The position numbers and the translations under genes were made by a program. Below, piece by piece: positions 1 through 9,959 of a stretch of 64,000 bases of DNA; the stretch's first letter is position 1, and every line of letters begins with the position of its first letter. Source of the DNA: Cordylochernes scorpioides (Eukaryota; Arthropoda; Arachnida; Pseudoscorpiones; Chernetidae); assembly GCA_030710605.1 (NCBI GenBank), contig CP092868.1, forward strand, positions 33,111,363 through 33,175,362, given 5' to 3'. A model generated the notes under the pieces. It did no database searches and was not told the DNA's origin. It saw only the letters and a list, made by a program, of their open reading frames with translations.

Positions 1-729
1 AGGCTGCTGCCCTCCTCAACAACCTGAAACACGACTCTTTTGACGTGGACCAAAAGGTAAATCCCAGGAATGATCGCTGGATCTGTAAAGACCCCTCAGA
101 GATACCTGTCGTGATGCACACGAAATTTCCTGCCTCCGTAATGGTCCTTGGCGTTATCAGCAGTGAAGGTGATGTCATGCCTCCCCATTTCTTTGAGAAG
201 GGCCTTAGGATGAACGCTGACACCTACATCAATGTTCTGGAGACCGTTGTGAAGCCTTGGATGGACATGGTGGCCGCAGGAAGGAAGTATGTCTTCCAAC
301 AGGACTCAGCTCCAGCCCATAAGGCAAAAAAGACACAATCGTGGCTGACACTTAACGTCCCTAGTCACTGGGGTCCTGATATTTGGCCCCCTAATTCTCC
401 AGATTGCAATCCCCTCGACTACTATGTATGGGGCGTTGTTGAGAGAGATGTCAACAAAGCTCCTCATACCACCATCCAGTCTGTCAAGAAAGCAGTTCAC
501 ACGGTGATGACCCAAATGGACAAGGTCATCGTCGCCAAGGCCTGTGCTTCATTCCGCACTCGCCTCGAGACTGTTGTAGCTAATAATGGAAACTACATTG
601 AATAAATAAAAACTATATCCTTTTATCTACTACTGTGTCAAATTTCATTCGGATATTTTAATTTTTACTTGCAAAAAATTTCAGTTAAAATACCATTGTT
701 GAAATTCCCAATTTACCTGATACACCCTG
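1..729 (+). mobile_element. DD37D mariner element, 3' portion
   Basis: The transposase fragment is followed by an AT-rich tail and an end reading ACCTGATACACCCTG, then TA (730-731). Terminal CCCTG next to a TA duplication is usual for Tc1/mariner. The right arm shows the matching site without the element at 56572-56573, so it inserted after the arms duplicated, or in only one allele. Confidence 0.8.
3..605 (+). pseudogene. DD37D mariner transposase, 3' part
   Basis: This is the C-terminal half of a Tc1/mariner-family DDE transposase, the enzyme that excises and inserts the element at TA sites. The reading frame is open from base 3 and ends at TAA 603-605. Visible motifs are VDQKVNPRNDRW, VMHTKFPASVMVLG, VFQQDSAPAH (second catalytic D) and SPDCNPLDYYVWG (third D). 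Thirty-seven residues separate the last two aspartates, which is the DD37D (maT-like) signature. The block around the first catalytic Asp, normally just before VDQK, is not visible: LLNNLKH runs almost directly into FDVDQK, so an internal deletion is likely and the protein is probably inactive. The 5' part lies outside the window. The frame is otherwise uninterrupted, which suggests a recent insertion. Confidence 0.85.
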
Positions 730-904
730 TAGATGGCTATTTATAGTTAAATATCTTTGGAGGAGAGAGCTTCAAACTTTACAACTGTGAACTGTTAGCC
801 TATTATCTATATAGGCACTTCATTCTTTATTTACGTAAAGATAAAGTAGAAAGGCAAAGAAATGTGGGGAAGGATTAAAGAATTAAATGAATATCTCAAT
901 AAAA

Positions 905-1140
905 CTTATTATGAAAAAAAGGCATCTCCTTATCGTGCAACTGAAAGTTGCTGATGGCTTTCGCCATCTATCGGAATAAATATCAACTATTCTCGTTGAT
1001 TTTTAATTATTCCAGAATTGGCCAAATACCCATTCTTGATTAATAGAGAAAAGTTAACCACGGACGCGTTTCGGGCTGTTGGCCCTCATCAGTGTGGTGC
1101 AAGCTGTACCTTTGTTAAGACCAGAATATAAAACTTGTCT
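905..1140 (+). repeat. Family-C interspersed repeat, diverged copy
   Basis: This is a diverged member of the family best seen at 8725-8985. It keeps the order of a GCCATCTATCGGAATAAAT block, a TTGGCCAA block and then ACGCGTTTCGGGCTGTTGG with GCAAGCTGTACC. The right-arm partner is 56165-56390. No coding capacity was seen. Confidence 0.6.
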
Positions 1141-1423
1141 CATAACAACTTCCTACCGCCTTTATAGTGATGAAAAAATGTTGGAATCAAGAATTTCTCT
1201 AAATTGTTCCGTATATAGGTTATGATTATTTTTGTTTTGTTGTTGAAAAAGAAAGAGAATTGAAGGTGCAGTCGTGAAAAAGTAAAGATAATTATTTACC
1301 CATCAAGTAGTTTTTTTATTTTGAATTACTTGAAGGAAATTACACATAGAATTATTTTTCACAGTTATATAGAATTTATAAAATTAATTCTATAATCGTG
1401 AATTGGTTCAAATTCACATAAAT

Positions 1424-1580
1424 AGGTACCGCTCAGCAAGAGCAACCTAGTTCATGATAATTGAACAATGAATAATATGTGAAGGTTATTCACACATTAA
1501 ACCATTTTTAACGCGGGATTCAATCCCGGTTCATGACTGTCGGGAATCGAGCGTGTTACCCTCTCATCCACCGACTTTTT
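1424..1580 (-). repeat. tRNA-derived SINE (family F)
   Basis: On the minus strand the unit begins AGTCGGTGGATGAGAGGG, which resembles a Pol III A box, and about 40 bases later has GGGATTGAATCCC, a good B box. An AT-rich body follows. The partner in the right arm is at 48320-48835, where it is split by another insertion. Confidence 0.6.
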
Positions 1581-1589
1581 GTATGTATT

Positions 1590-2015
1590 CGTGAATTAAA
1601 AAAATAGGTTAACTATACATATTTACAACAATATTTAAAGTGGTATGTTCTAAATCTACGGTAAAAAAATGTAGAACAGTTAATGAATGAAAATAAAATA
1701 TATGTTTAAAAAAAAATAAAATATTTGCATTTTAGATTATATAATTTATATATAACCATAATTAGCCTAATACAATATTATAGGACGGTAGGGTTCACCA
1801 TTGATGAGCCAGGCCCTTCCCAATAATTGCGGCAAGGAGAGTGTGTATATTGTTTAAACACATTAAAGGTCATTATCAGAGCCTAGTTTCAAAGACTATA
1901 TTTAGAACCCATCATCTCATATTTAATACTATCAACAGAAAAATTGATCTGCCAATAGTAGAAAGCAGTCGCGATATTAAACTGGCGAAACCGTTGGTTG
2001 AGTTCATTTTCTTTC
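1590..2015. other. AT-rich stretch with diverged family-D repeat
   Basis: From about 1785 to 2005 the sequence has the family-D landmarks of a GGGTTCACCA-type block, GAGCCAGGCCC and GGCGAAACCG, in reversed order relative to 6488-6760. The rest is AT-rich with nothing recognisable. A 65-codon frame at 1841 lies in the repeat and is not called a gene. The right-arm partner lies at about 55455-55860. Confidence 0.4.
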
Positions 2016-2019
2016 CAAA

Positions 2020-2335
2020 GGGGTCGGTAGAAGAGTGATCTAAACCATTGGTTTTCGATCGTTACCACCCGGGATCAAATCCCGCATTGGGTACTTTTTT
2101 CTAATATATAAAAAAATGCTTCATTGCCACCCGATTAATGCAAAAGACCAACCCCACCAGCGAGTGCAAGTAACCAAATGGGGCTCTGGCATATTTGTAA
2201 GTGTAGCGTTGAATTGTCTTTTTTTTTTTTTTTCGATATGTATAGATAGACGTGTGATACACTTAGAGTATAAAATCACTCGTCATCTACCTACCATGAT
2301 TATCATGGCTTGATTTTTATCAAGGTCACGTTATC
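2020..2335 (+). repeat. tRNA-derived SINE, family A
   Basis: The tRNA-like head (GGGGTCGGTAGAAGAGTG as A-box region, GGGATCAAATCCCG as B box, about 2020-2095) is followed by a poly-A/T linker and a conserved body (CACCAGCGAGTGCAAGTAACC). The copy is mirrored at 55140-55456 in the right arm, so it predates the duplication. Confidence 0.75.
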
Positions 2336-2362
2336 CCTTCTTACCTGTTTCATATCAAAGTG

Positions 2363-2588
2363 CAAAAAAAAAAAATGCTCCAATGGCCCCCGATTCTTGC
2401 AAAAGTCCAACCCCACCAGCGAGTGTAAGTAACCAAACGAGGCTCTGGCACATTTGTAAGTGCAAAGTCGAACTGCTTTTCACATGAATAGACATGTGGT
2501 GTACTTACAGTAAAAGCAGTCGCTAACTACCCACCATGATTATCATGGCCTGTACCACGTGTACTAGGGATAAGTAAAAAAAAAAAAC
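2363..2588 (+). mobile_element. 5'-truncated family-A SINE, left arm only
   Basis: This copy lacks the tRNA-like head, starts in the A-rich linker, and ends GGGATAAG plus an A run. It is flanked by the target duplication ATCAAAGTG (2354-2362 and 2589-2597). The mirrored position in the right arm holds a LINE fragment instead (54558-55112), bounded by the same target sequence. Confidence 0.75.
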
Positions 2589-2871
2589 ATCAAAGTGCTC
2601 CACTATTACTGCATATCAAACCACGGTCTGGTTTAGTATTGAGGTCGTGTTGTATGATAGAGTACTAAAACCCTTTTAGTGGCCCACTTTATTTTTTTTT
2701 TCTACAGTGGAAAGTGCAAGCCGGTTTAACCCAGTAATTATTACGAAAATATTGCAATATGTCTGAGTGTGACCCGGAAATGCTTTTATATCTTACCCGA
2801 TTGAAAGCTTTCGTACATGGCTCTTTATCAGGAATATTATATTTACTTTGAAGTAGATAAGAAACAATTTA

Positions 2872-3022
2872 GTTGAAATTTTACACAAATAAATTTTCTG
2901 GCAATGCGTTTCTTTTAAATATCATCAAATATTATCTCTACAGACCTTACTGCAATGATATGAGTTATTGAATGAGAGGGCTTGGCGCATTGCCAGAAAA
3001 TTTATTTGTGTAGAATTTTAAC
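2872..3022. mobile_element. Short MITE with long terminal inverted repeats
   Basis: The ends read ACACAAATAAATTTTCTGGC and its reverse complement, extending to about 36 bases per side. The interior is about 75 bases and carries family-D motifs (CTTACTGCAATGA). It is mirrored at 54117-54268. Confidence 0.65.
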
Positions 3023-3089
3023 GATAGATGGCAATTAAATTTATAAACAATTTAGTGCTATTTTAAAATATATAAATCAAATAATGAAT

Positions 3090-3465
3090 TGGACTTCCAC
3101 TGACATTGTAAATATAACCAAGAAGACATAGGTCTTAAGGACAGTCTGGGTAGTTGGCGACTTCTGTATGTTGCTCCAGGAACCTGGGTTAGCTAAATAC
3201 TGATAGTACCCTGTAAGGGCTCCTAATCCAGGGATACAGGATGAGCAGCGTTTGTACTCAATGTTAGGAGCAGCTGCCCATGGCGTTTGTTCCTCATGTC
3301 AGAGGCGGCCATTTCATATTGGAGCTAAGTCGGCCTGCTACTGAGTAGTGCTCCCAGTCTTAATGACAAAGGCAGACGCATTCTACTTCACACAGTTATG
3401 ATGGTTGTCAAGCTTTACAAGCTTGATACCCTAATATGATTGAGTGGGGATAAGAAAGAAGAAGA
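3090..3465 (-). repeat. Family-E fragment joined to family-B SINE
   Basis: Bases 3110-3205 are a family-E piece (also at 5885-5975 and 53700-53810). Bases 3205-3465 are a reverse-oriented family-B SINE: the block AGGCAGACGCATTCTACTTC, a palindromic CAAGCTTTACAAGCTTG, and an AAGAAAGAAGAAG tail. The partner in the right arm is 53437-53820. Confidence 0.7.
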
Positions 3466-3467
3466 TA

Positions 3468-3700
3468 AATTGATAAAGGCTTGCAGTGTTTCATCATCAG
3501 TGTCAAATGTTATCCCTTTCAACAATAACTTTTGGGAATAAAAAAGTCACAAGGTGCTAGGTCTGGTGAATATGGTGGATGAGTGACTAATTGGATACCA
3601 GAGTTGGCTAAAAAGTCTAATGTTTGGGCTGAGGTGTGCGGTCAAAATCTTGTAGTAAGGTCTGATGAAGAGCCTGGCGCTCGAAAGCGTATTTGTTTTA
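3468..3700 (-). pseudogene. Mariner transposase remnant, left copy
   Basis: This is the reverse-strand equivalent of the fragment at 53035-53400, recognisable by the region encoding SPDLAPCDF. It is shorter than the right-arm copy because the repeat tail at 3465 cuts into it. It has no intact frame. Confidence 0.5.
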
Positions 3701-4068
3701 AAGATAAAATGAGACATTTGGAAGCATTTTTCGATATATATATTTCAAGTAGAGCAACTTTGAAATTTATGATTCAAGACAATTTCTTACTATCCCTACT
3801 GCAATGAGAATATCCTTCCTTATATATATAAAAATGAAATGCGAAATCGATGTTTGTTATCGCATCACGCAAAATCTACTGACTCAATCATTATGGAATT
3901 TCGCATGTAGGTAGCTGAAGATTTCGTTTAACATATAGGCTATTCAAAAAACTAAAAAAGTTAATGTGCTTTTTAAAAAAAATAAAAAACCAAAAAGCGT
4001 TAGTTCCAGTCTTTTACCGCTAGGGCGCAGCACTGGTCGCGACGATAAATGAATTTGATTTTTTTAAA

Positions 4069-4139
4069 GCATCGGTGGTTCAGTGGTAGAATGCTCGCCT
4101 GCCACGCGGGCGGCCAGGGTTCGATTCCCGGCCGATGCA
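4069..4139 (+). tRNA. tRNA-Gly(GCC)
   Basis: This is a 71-nt cloverleaf. The acceptor strand GCATCGG pairs with CCGATGC, the A box is TGGTTCAGTGG, the anticodon loop carries GCC, and the B box is GGTTCGATTCC, followed by discriminator A. It matches the conserved animal tRNA-Gly(GCC) layout and is followed at once by a T run of 9, a good Pol III terminator. It supplies glycine to GGC/GGU codons. It lies in a left-arm-only block (3816-5098), so the right arm has no partner. It looks functional. Confidence 0.95.
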
Positions 4140-4149
4140 TTTTTTTTTA
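4140..4149 (+). terminator. Pol III oligo-T terminator of tRNA-Gly
   Basis: A run of T directly after the discriminator base of the tRNA-Gly gene, the normal termination signal for RNA polymerase III. Confidence 0.85.
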
Positions 4150-4177
4150 ACAATTTTTAAAACTCATTTATATTATA

Positions 4178-4677
4178 TCTATATTAATAAAATGCAAATT
4201 TCATAAGTGGTGTTCGCTAAAAACTTTCGTTACAATGCATCAATTTCGACCAAATTTTCAACATTTATGTAAAACGAGATGGAGCAGGTTTTGCTTAACA
4301 TCAAAATATTTTTCCTAACATTAACATGCATAACTTCGGTGTTATCGATTAAATACAAAAAAAATCAACAGAGTTAATTTTATTTATATATAAATACAAA
4401 AAAAAATTCAACAGAGTTAATTTTTTTACATACTAGCTAATAATCTCAATCTAAAAAAATATTCAAAACAAGCAATTTTAAGATAACAGCATATGTAAAA
4501 CAGTCGGCCAAGAAAAAAACAACGATATTACATCTTTCTCACATATTCACACACAATCTTGATTAATAATTAAAACTAATATTTAACATTGTTTATTATA
4601 CTTCATAATATATAATATTCGTTAGGCAAACTTTCACTCGGATAAAACCCGGGCGAAGCCGGGTACACATCCGCTAG
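4178..4677 (+). mobile_element. Non-autonomous Helitron
   Basis: It begins TCTATATTAATAAAATGC after an A. Near its end a short GC hairpin (ACCCGG, six-base loop, CCGGGT; 4647-4664) precedes the terminal CTAG by about 10 bases, and a T follows. TC at the 5' end, a 3' hairpin, CTAG at the end and insertion between A and T are the Helitron hallmarks. At 500 bp with no RepHel frame, it depends on a helper. Confidence 0.8.
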
Positions 4678-4687
4678 TATATATATA

Positions 4688-5098
4688 TGTAGTAATGTAG
4701 TTTGTTGTTATCCTGTTGGATGAATGTAGTGTGGCATGTTGGTTGCAGTCGTGGTGGCCACAATGTTTAGAGTGGGTTCAGGCGTGGAATTGGGATTACA
4801 CAAAAGGACGAGGCATGTTGGATGTCACCACAGAAATGGCGAGAGAGTAAGTGAAGCCGACACCGGTCAGGACAGATCTGTCTAGAGAGGTCTGTCAATC
4901 ATCGTGTCTCAAAGCGGATTAATCTGTTTGAGCAAGAAGGGGGCACACCTGGGAACCCCGACATGTTTTTCGGACTTTTTTTCCTCCACTGGCGCCGACT
5001 GTCACTCACTCGAAATTCTATTTCTTTCACCTTGGCAATTACATATACATCTATACAACACATGGGGACATAGATATATATTGGAATATATTACAACA
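4688..5098 (+). mobile_element. Possible solo LTR
   Basis: About 411 bp starting TGTAG and ending CAACA, set in AT repeats that could hide a 5-bp duplication. It is GC-richer than its surroundings and has no convincing ORF. It is absent from the right arm. The call rests only on TG...CA ends and the presence/absence difference. A 72-codon frame at 4904 is not supported as a gene. Confidence 0.3.
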
Positions 5099-5197
5099 TA
5101 TATATACTCATACAAAAATTAAGGAAGTAGAAAGTCTTTGATGTTGCCGGTCGTCTTTTTTATTTATTTATTTTTTTTTTCATTTCAGTAAGTTATT

Positions 5198-5393
5198 TTA
5201 TATAAAAGGGCGTACCTGGATCTGTAAAGAAAAAAAAAACATGTTTTTTCTCAAAATATTTCAAGAGATTGTTCCTTCTTTATCAATTTATTGCACAGTT
5301 AACTTAATTTACTCTTGTATGATCACATTGTGATCTACAAAACAAAAATAGTTTTTTTTTCTTTACAGATCCAGGTACGCCCTTTTATATAAA
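5198..5393. mobile_element. MITE with about 35-bp terminal inverted repeats
   Basis: The ends read AAAGGGCGTACCTGGATCTG and its reverse complement, with a 125-bp AT-rich interior. The right-arm copy (about 52640-52803) keeps one end intact and has a decayed other end. Confidence 0.7.
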
Positions 5394-5399
5394 CTTATT

Positions 5400-5669
5400 T
5401 GATAGATCGCCTTTTGACTCAAAATAAGTTATTCGAAAAAAAAATTGTGTTAAATAGTTATTTTTCCCTTAGATGTATATGAACACTAGATAGACTAACC
5501 ATCCAGTAGAAGCTTTGTTAAATTGCTCCTAAATTGTCAGACAATGCCAATTGTCCTCCTAGCTGCTTCTCTATTGTTCACGGCGATTCCTAAAGGGACT
5601 TCACGGTGGCCTTTGGGTGGGACAAATTGGCCTGTCTATGGATCCTTGGGTGGTCTAGACCGGCTAAAC
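5400..5669. other. No recognisable feature
   Basis: Moderately GC sequence shared by both arms (right about 52376-52640). Short frames at 5523 and 5606 are not conserved in a way that suggests coding. Confidence 0.4.
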
Positions 5670-5862
5670 CAAGGGTCGGTAAACTGCAGTTCGCGAGTCA
5701 CATGCGGCTCTTTGCATGTGAAGCTGCGGCTATTTATATAGTTCCATACAAAATTTTTACAAAATTTATTTTTTCCATAATATTGATGACGCTACATGAT
5801 GACGTCACGGCGACTAGTCTACAATTATTAACAACTCAACCAAACTATATACAGCTAGGGAA

Positions 5863-6075
5863 TTATTTATTATTTATTTAAGTAACCCAGGTTCCTGGAG
5901 CGTACAGAAGTCGCCAACTACCCGGGATGTCCTTCTGACCTAAGTCTTCTTGGATTTATATACAATGCCAGTGGAAGTCCAATTAATGAGGTGTTGCCAG
6001 GCAGATTTCTTTCTTGGGAGATTTTCTAGGGATGCTGGACATATGTTGGTGATACCTAGGAGAGTGGCTGTCTGG
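5863..6075 (+). mobile_element. Family-E insertion with TSD, left arm only
   Basis: A 213-bp insertion flanked by AGCTAGGGAA (5853-5862 and 6076-6085). The right arm has a single copy of the target. It contains family E (AGGTTCCTGGAGCGTACAGA) in plus orientation after an AT tail. Confidence 0.7.
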
Positions 6076-6487
6076 AGCTAGGGAATCTTAAGCAAGCAAG
6101 CAAAGAAATATTTTAAAGATGATTTCACAAATACAGAGTAATATATATTTTTATAATCTGTTGAATATTTTCATTGAATAATTAAATAATAAATTATTTC
6201 TTCGCTACAATATAAAAATATATATATCAAAATTTTCTCCCCATTGAATATAACAAAATATTTTTAAAACTTAATTCTGTTGACGTTATATGGCGCTGAG
6301 TTTGTTGTTGACACACATTAATATTGCCACGTGGAAAATTAGGGAAGACAAAATCTTCAGGAGGAGACAACAATTTATTTCAGGCAAGGACAAACTATGA
6401 ATTGTAAACAAAAGATAAGCCACGAGGGAAATTTACAGAGTCGCAAGATATAAACATAAAAATGACCACTCTGTTAATAAAATTAAT

Positions 6488-7427
6488 ATAAAATAAAAGG
6501 ATTTAAAAGCGCGAATGTTTCTTTTATACATAAAACGAACTTCTACTGTCCTTACTGCGATGAAAAAATATATTGGGAGGGCTTGGCTCATCAGTGGTGA
6601 ACCCTCTCAGCGGTTTCGCCAATTTAATCCACCAGACCGCTTCTCAGAGCTCTAATACTGTATTGGATCATTCTGCTTTTATATGCTACACTGAAGGATG
6701 GAATCTTAGAAATGGTTTTCAAGTAAACTATGGACATAAGCTTATAGGACAGTAGAATTACATTCAAATATTTGCTTCGAGCAATGCTCTTCAGCAAACT
6801 ATAAAGACAAGGCCAGTTAGGAATAAATTAACACAAAGCAATAACGCGCCATCTATACATATAAAATAAAAGGATTTAAAAGCGCGAATGTTTCTTTTAT
6901 ACATAAAACGAACTTCTACTGTCCTTACTGCGATGAAAAATATATTGGGAGGGCTTGGCTCATCAGTGGTGAACCCTCCCAGCGGTTTCGCCAATTTAAT
7001 CCACCAGACCGCTTCTCAGAGCTCTAATACTGTATTGGATCATTCTGCTTTTATATGCTACACTGAAGGATGGAATCTTAGAAATGGTTTTCAAGTAAAC
7101 TATGGACATAAGCTTATATTTGAATGTAATTCTACTGTCCTATAAGCTCATGTCCATAGTTTACTTGAAAACCATTTCTAAGATTCCATCCTTCAGTGTA
7201 GCATATAAAAGCAGAATGATCCAATACAGTATTAGAGCTCTGAGAAGCGGTCTGGTGGATTAAATTGGCGAAACCGCTGAGAGGGTTCACCACTGATGAG
7301 CCAAGCCCTCCCAATATATTTTTAATCGCAGTAAGGACAGTAGAAGTTCGTTTTATGTATAAAAGAAACATTCGCGCTTTTAAATCCTTTTATTTTATAT
7401 GTATAGATGGCGCGTTATTGCTTTGTG
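6488..7427. mobile_element. Triple-copy foldback insertion (family D), left only
   Basis: A 940-bp insertion bounded by TTAATAAAATTAAT (6474-6487 and 7428-7441). It holds two direct copies (about 6490-6760 and 6865-7118) and one inverted copy (about 7140-7405) of the same 260-bp unit, which includes GGGAGGGCTTGGCTCATCAG. The second and third copies form a long hairpin. The right arm lacks all of it. ORFs of 60-85 codons simply repeat the unit. Confidence 0.8.
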
Positions 7428-7441
7428 TTAATAAAATTAAT

Positions 7442-8015
7442 AAATACTATGTTACAATATATTATAATACCTTGATAAAGGTTGGCGTTCAGCCAAATGA
7501 AATATTGGTAAAATAAATGATATTTTGATCCAATATATGCCTTTTTATTAAAAATAGTTCCATACGTAAATATTATTTATGCTAGTACTATTTATTGTTG
7601 CCAAGAAAAAAAATGTGTTGCTTTTTAAAAACTTTGAAATTTTGTAAATTGTAATTTTTGATTCTTCTGACTCAAATATTTGCCCTGTTTAGCACAGTTG
7701 GCATCACTGAGCGTCAAAGGCCGTTTTAAGAGATGATAAACTCGCCCCCCCACAGATTATAGTTTTATCTTCCTTGATTAAAATATTTATAACCTGGGCA
7801 CCGTCTCTTTTGTCAAACTCTCTCTCCCTCTCTCTCTCTGCTCATCTTGTACTTACGCCATGCTAAAGTTGACAAAATCGGATTTTTTTTCTTAAAGTCC
7901 TGAGATACAAATATAATTCTGGTAACGAAATTATAACTTGCCATATTTAATATATCAAAAAAATCGGATTTATAAGACCAATGGTTTTTAAAAGTCACAC
8001 ATTTATTATTTATCA
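7442..8015. other. AT-rich spacer with one short repeat
   Basis: About 7442-7555 is the tail of a family with GGTTGGCGTTCAGCCAAATG (compare 9755-9930 and 24681-24829). The remainder is AT-rich, shared by both arms, with a TC-rich run near 7820. No gene was seen. Confidence 0.4.
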
Positions 8016-8019
8016 TCTT

Positions 8020-8326
8020 CTTCTTTCTTATTTCCATACTGTGTGAAGTAGAATGCGTCTGCCTTTGTCATTAAGACTGGGAGCACTACTCAGTAGCAGG
8101 CCGACTTAGCTCCAAAAGAAATGGCCACTCTGACATGAGGAACAGACACCATGTGCAGCCGCTCCTAACATGGAGTACAAACGCTGCTCATCCTGTATCC
8201 CTGGATTAGAAGCCCTTACAGGGTACTATCAGCCGGGCCAGCTGAGCCCAGGTTTTTTAGTGAGCTTGTTACTGCTCCCCTTCTTCCTTTTTTATCCGGG
8301 CTTGGGACCGGCAAAGACGGAGTTAA
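8020..8326 (+). repeat. Family-B SINE copy
   Basis: It carries the family-B blocks GAAGTAGAATGCGTCTGCC, GACTGGGAGCACTACTCAGT and CTGTATCCCTGGATTAGAAG, and ends GGGACCGGCAAAGACGGAG. Partner at 49575-49888. The 71-codon frame at 8170 is part of the repeat. Confidence 0.7.
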
Positions 8327-8724
8327 TGCTAACTCTTTCTTTCTTTAAATCAAACTCTACTTTAGAAGACCTTATCACACAATAAGTTAATGAAAATAGT
8401 TAAGAAGGCTTGGCCTATCCATCATGTGAATCTCTCTCAGAAATATTCTGCCAAATTATCCAGACCCCAATTTACTAAAGTTTCTTGCTGTAAAGTATCA
8501 CCCGGCTTGGGATCGGCAAAGGCGGAGTTATATTTATTATTTATTAATTTAATAAGATCGTTTTTTTAAACAATCGTTTGTTTTCAAACTATCTTTTTTT
8601 TTTTTTTTGAAGATCACCTGTTGGTTGGAAGTAGTTTAGAAAAACATAGGTCTACATCAACCCATTTTTATTTAGTTCGCCGGGGAGTTTTTGTTCACAC
8701 TTTGGTTAAAAATAATGAAAGACT

Positions 8725-8985
8725 ATCCTGACCAAGAAGCACATATCTAGTGGAACAGAAATCAACTAAACATTGATTTAACCTATTCCCTGATATTTGG
8801 CTAACCCAATTTCTTTATAAATAATAATAAAAGCTATCCACGAACACGTTTCGCGCTGTTGGCGCTCGTCAGCATGGAGCAAGCTGTACCACTGCGACCA
8901 AAAATACTTTTAGGACCCAGAGGCTTCTTGAAAAACCATGAAATGAGTGTTTAAGCTCAAATTTGCGTAAATACGCATGAAAAAA
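8725..8985 (+). repeat. Family-C interspersed repeat
   Basis: It begins TATCCTGACCAAGAAGCACA and continues with a CAACTAAACATTGATTTA block, CACGTTTCGCGCTGTTGGCG, and a 3' part GAGGCTTCTTGAAAAACCAT. Partner at 49095-49395. Other copies are at 18785-18915 and 27610-27890. Confidence 0.65.
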
Positions 8986-8989
8986 AATA

Positions 8990-9585
8990 ATAGAAAAAAA
9001 TGGATTAGTAGCCCGTAAAACCATATTCTCTTTTCATTTAGTTGCCGGTGTTTCAGTTACTCGTTGTCACTCAGGGGATCTTTTAGGGTTTTTTTTTTTA
9101 AAGACAATTTACAATTAACCTAATTTTATTGACATCTTGTCAATACATGCAAAAGTTCACAGTTTGTACTCTATTGTTTTATAATAATAATCAGATATAT
9201 ATCTTATATTCCGAGTGGAGAAGGAGAGAATAAAGAAAAAGTAATATTGGTTATTAAATGAATGTTTAGTTTGTCGAATACAAATTTTACTTACTAAAAA
9301 AAAAAGGAAGAATGATTTTGAATTATTAGCAAATATGCCTACTTTATTTAAACATATTTAACTATATAATATTTTTGGCAAATGAGTTTATTAGAAAAAA
9401 AAAACACATTTAACCCATCCAAAAGAAAAAAACAAATCTATATATACAACAGCTTTTTGCTTTTTGTTTTTGGTCAAATTAGAAAAAATATTTATATATC
9501 ATAAAAAAATTAAATTGAATATAACATATATACAACTAATTATATGAGCAATAGTTACCCAAAAATTATTTGAAAAAGTAAAAAT
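8990..9585. other. AT-rich spacer, no gene seen
   Basis: Homopolymer-rich, AT-rich sequence. The right arm has a 0.94-kb insertion (47990-48930) opposite about 9130-9160. Confidence 0.4.
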
Positions 9586-9587
9586 AA

Positions 9588-9725
9588 ATATCAGGTAAAA
9601 ACTTTCTTTAAATTTGCAATCTTCAGAGCAATTTGTACATAGAATATCAGCCCGTTGAAGAGCAGTATATTTTCTCGGAAGCTTGCAAATTTAAAGAAAC
9701 TTTTTACCTGATATTTTTACTTTTT
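9588..9725. repeat. Foldback repeat
   Basis: An imperfect inverted repeat: TATCAGGTAAAAACTTTCTT on one side and its near complement on the other, with a loop containing AATATCAGCCCGTTGAAGAG. Mirrored at 47738-47890. Confidence 0.6.
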
Positions 9726-9749
9726 CATACAACTAATTAATTAAAAAGG

Positions 9750-9935
9750 CATATATTGGATCAAAATATAATTTATTTGACCAATATTTCAGTTGGCTGA
9801 AATTATATGTTATGTATATGATTCATATGTATATGAATTAATATGTTATAATACCTTGAAAAAGGTTGGCGTTGAGCTAACTGAAATATTGGTAAAATAA
9901 ATGATATTTTGATCCAATATATGCCTTTTTAATTA
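9750..9935. repeat. Family-G hairpin-type repeat
   Basis: Two opposed copies of the CAATATTTCAGTTGGCTGAA / TTGGTAAAATAAATGATATT unit flank an AT spacer. It is the same family as the perfect hairpin at 24681-24829. Mirrored at 47525-47705. Confidence 0.6.
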
Positions 9936-9959
9936 AAGATTTATTTATGGATTGCTCTA

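Larger units (their letters stand above)
5670..7688. mobile_element. Old hAT-like element, interrupted
   Basis: It starts AAGGGTCGGTAAACTGC, close to the widespread hAT end. The right-arm equivalent has a clear opposite end, CAGAGGTCGGCAAA (50211-50224). A paralogous stretch of its interior, with the AATAATTAAATAATAAA block and GATGACGTCA, recurs at about 18185-18425. The element holds later insertions at 5863-6075 and 6488-7427. No transposase frame remains. Confidence 0.45.

Noticed and set aside
1500..1580. Genuine tRNA gene on the minus strand
   Set aside because: Has a B box and A-box-like start but no convincing acceptor pairing or anticodon arm; it is the head of a dispersed repeat.
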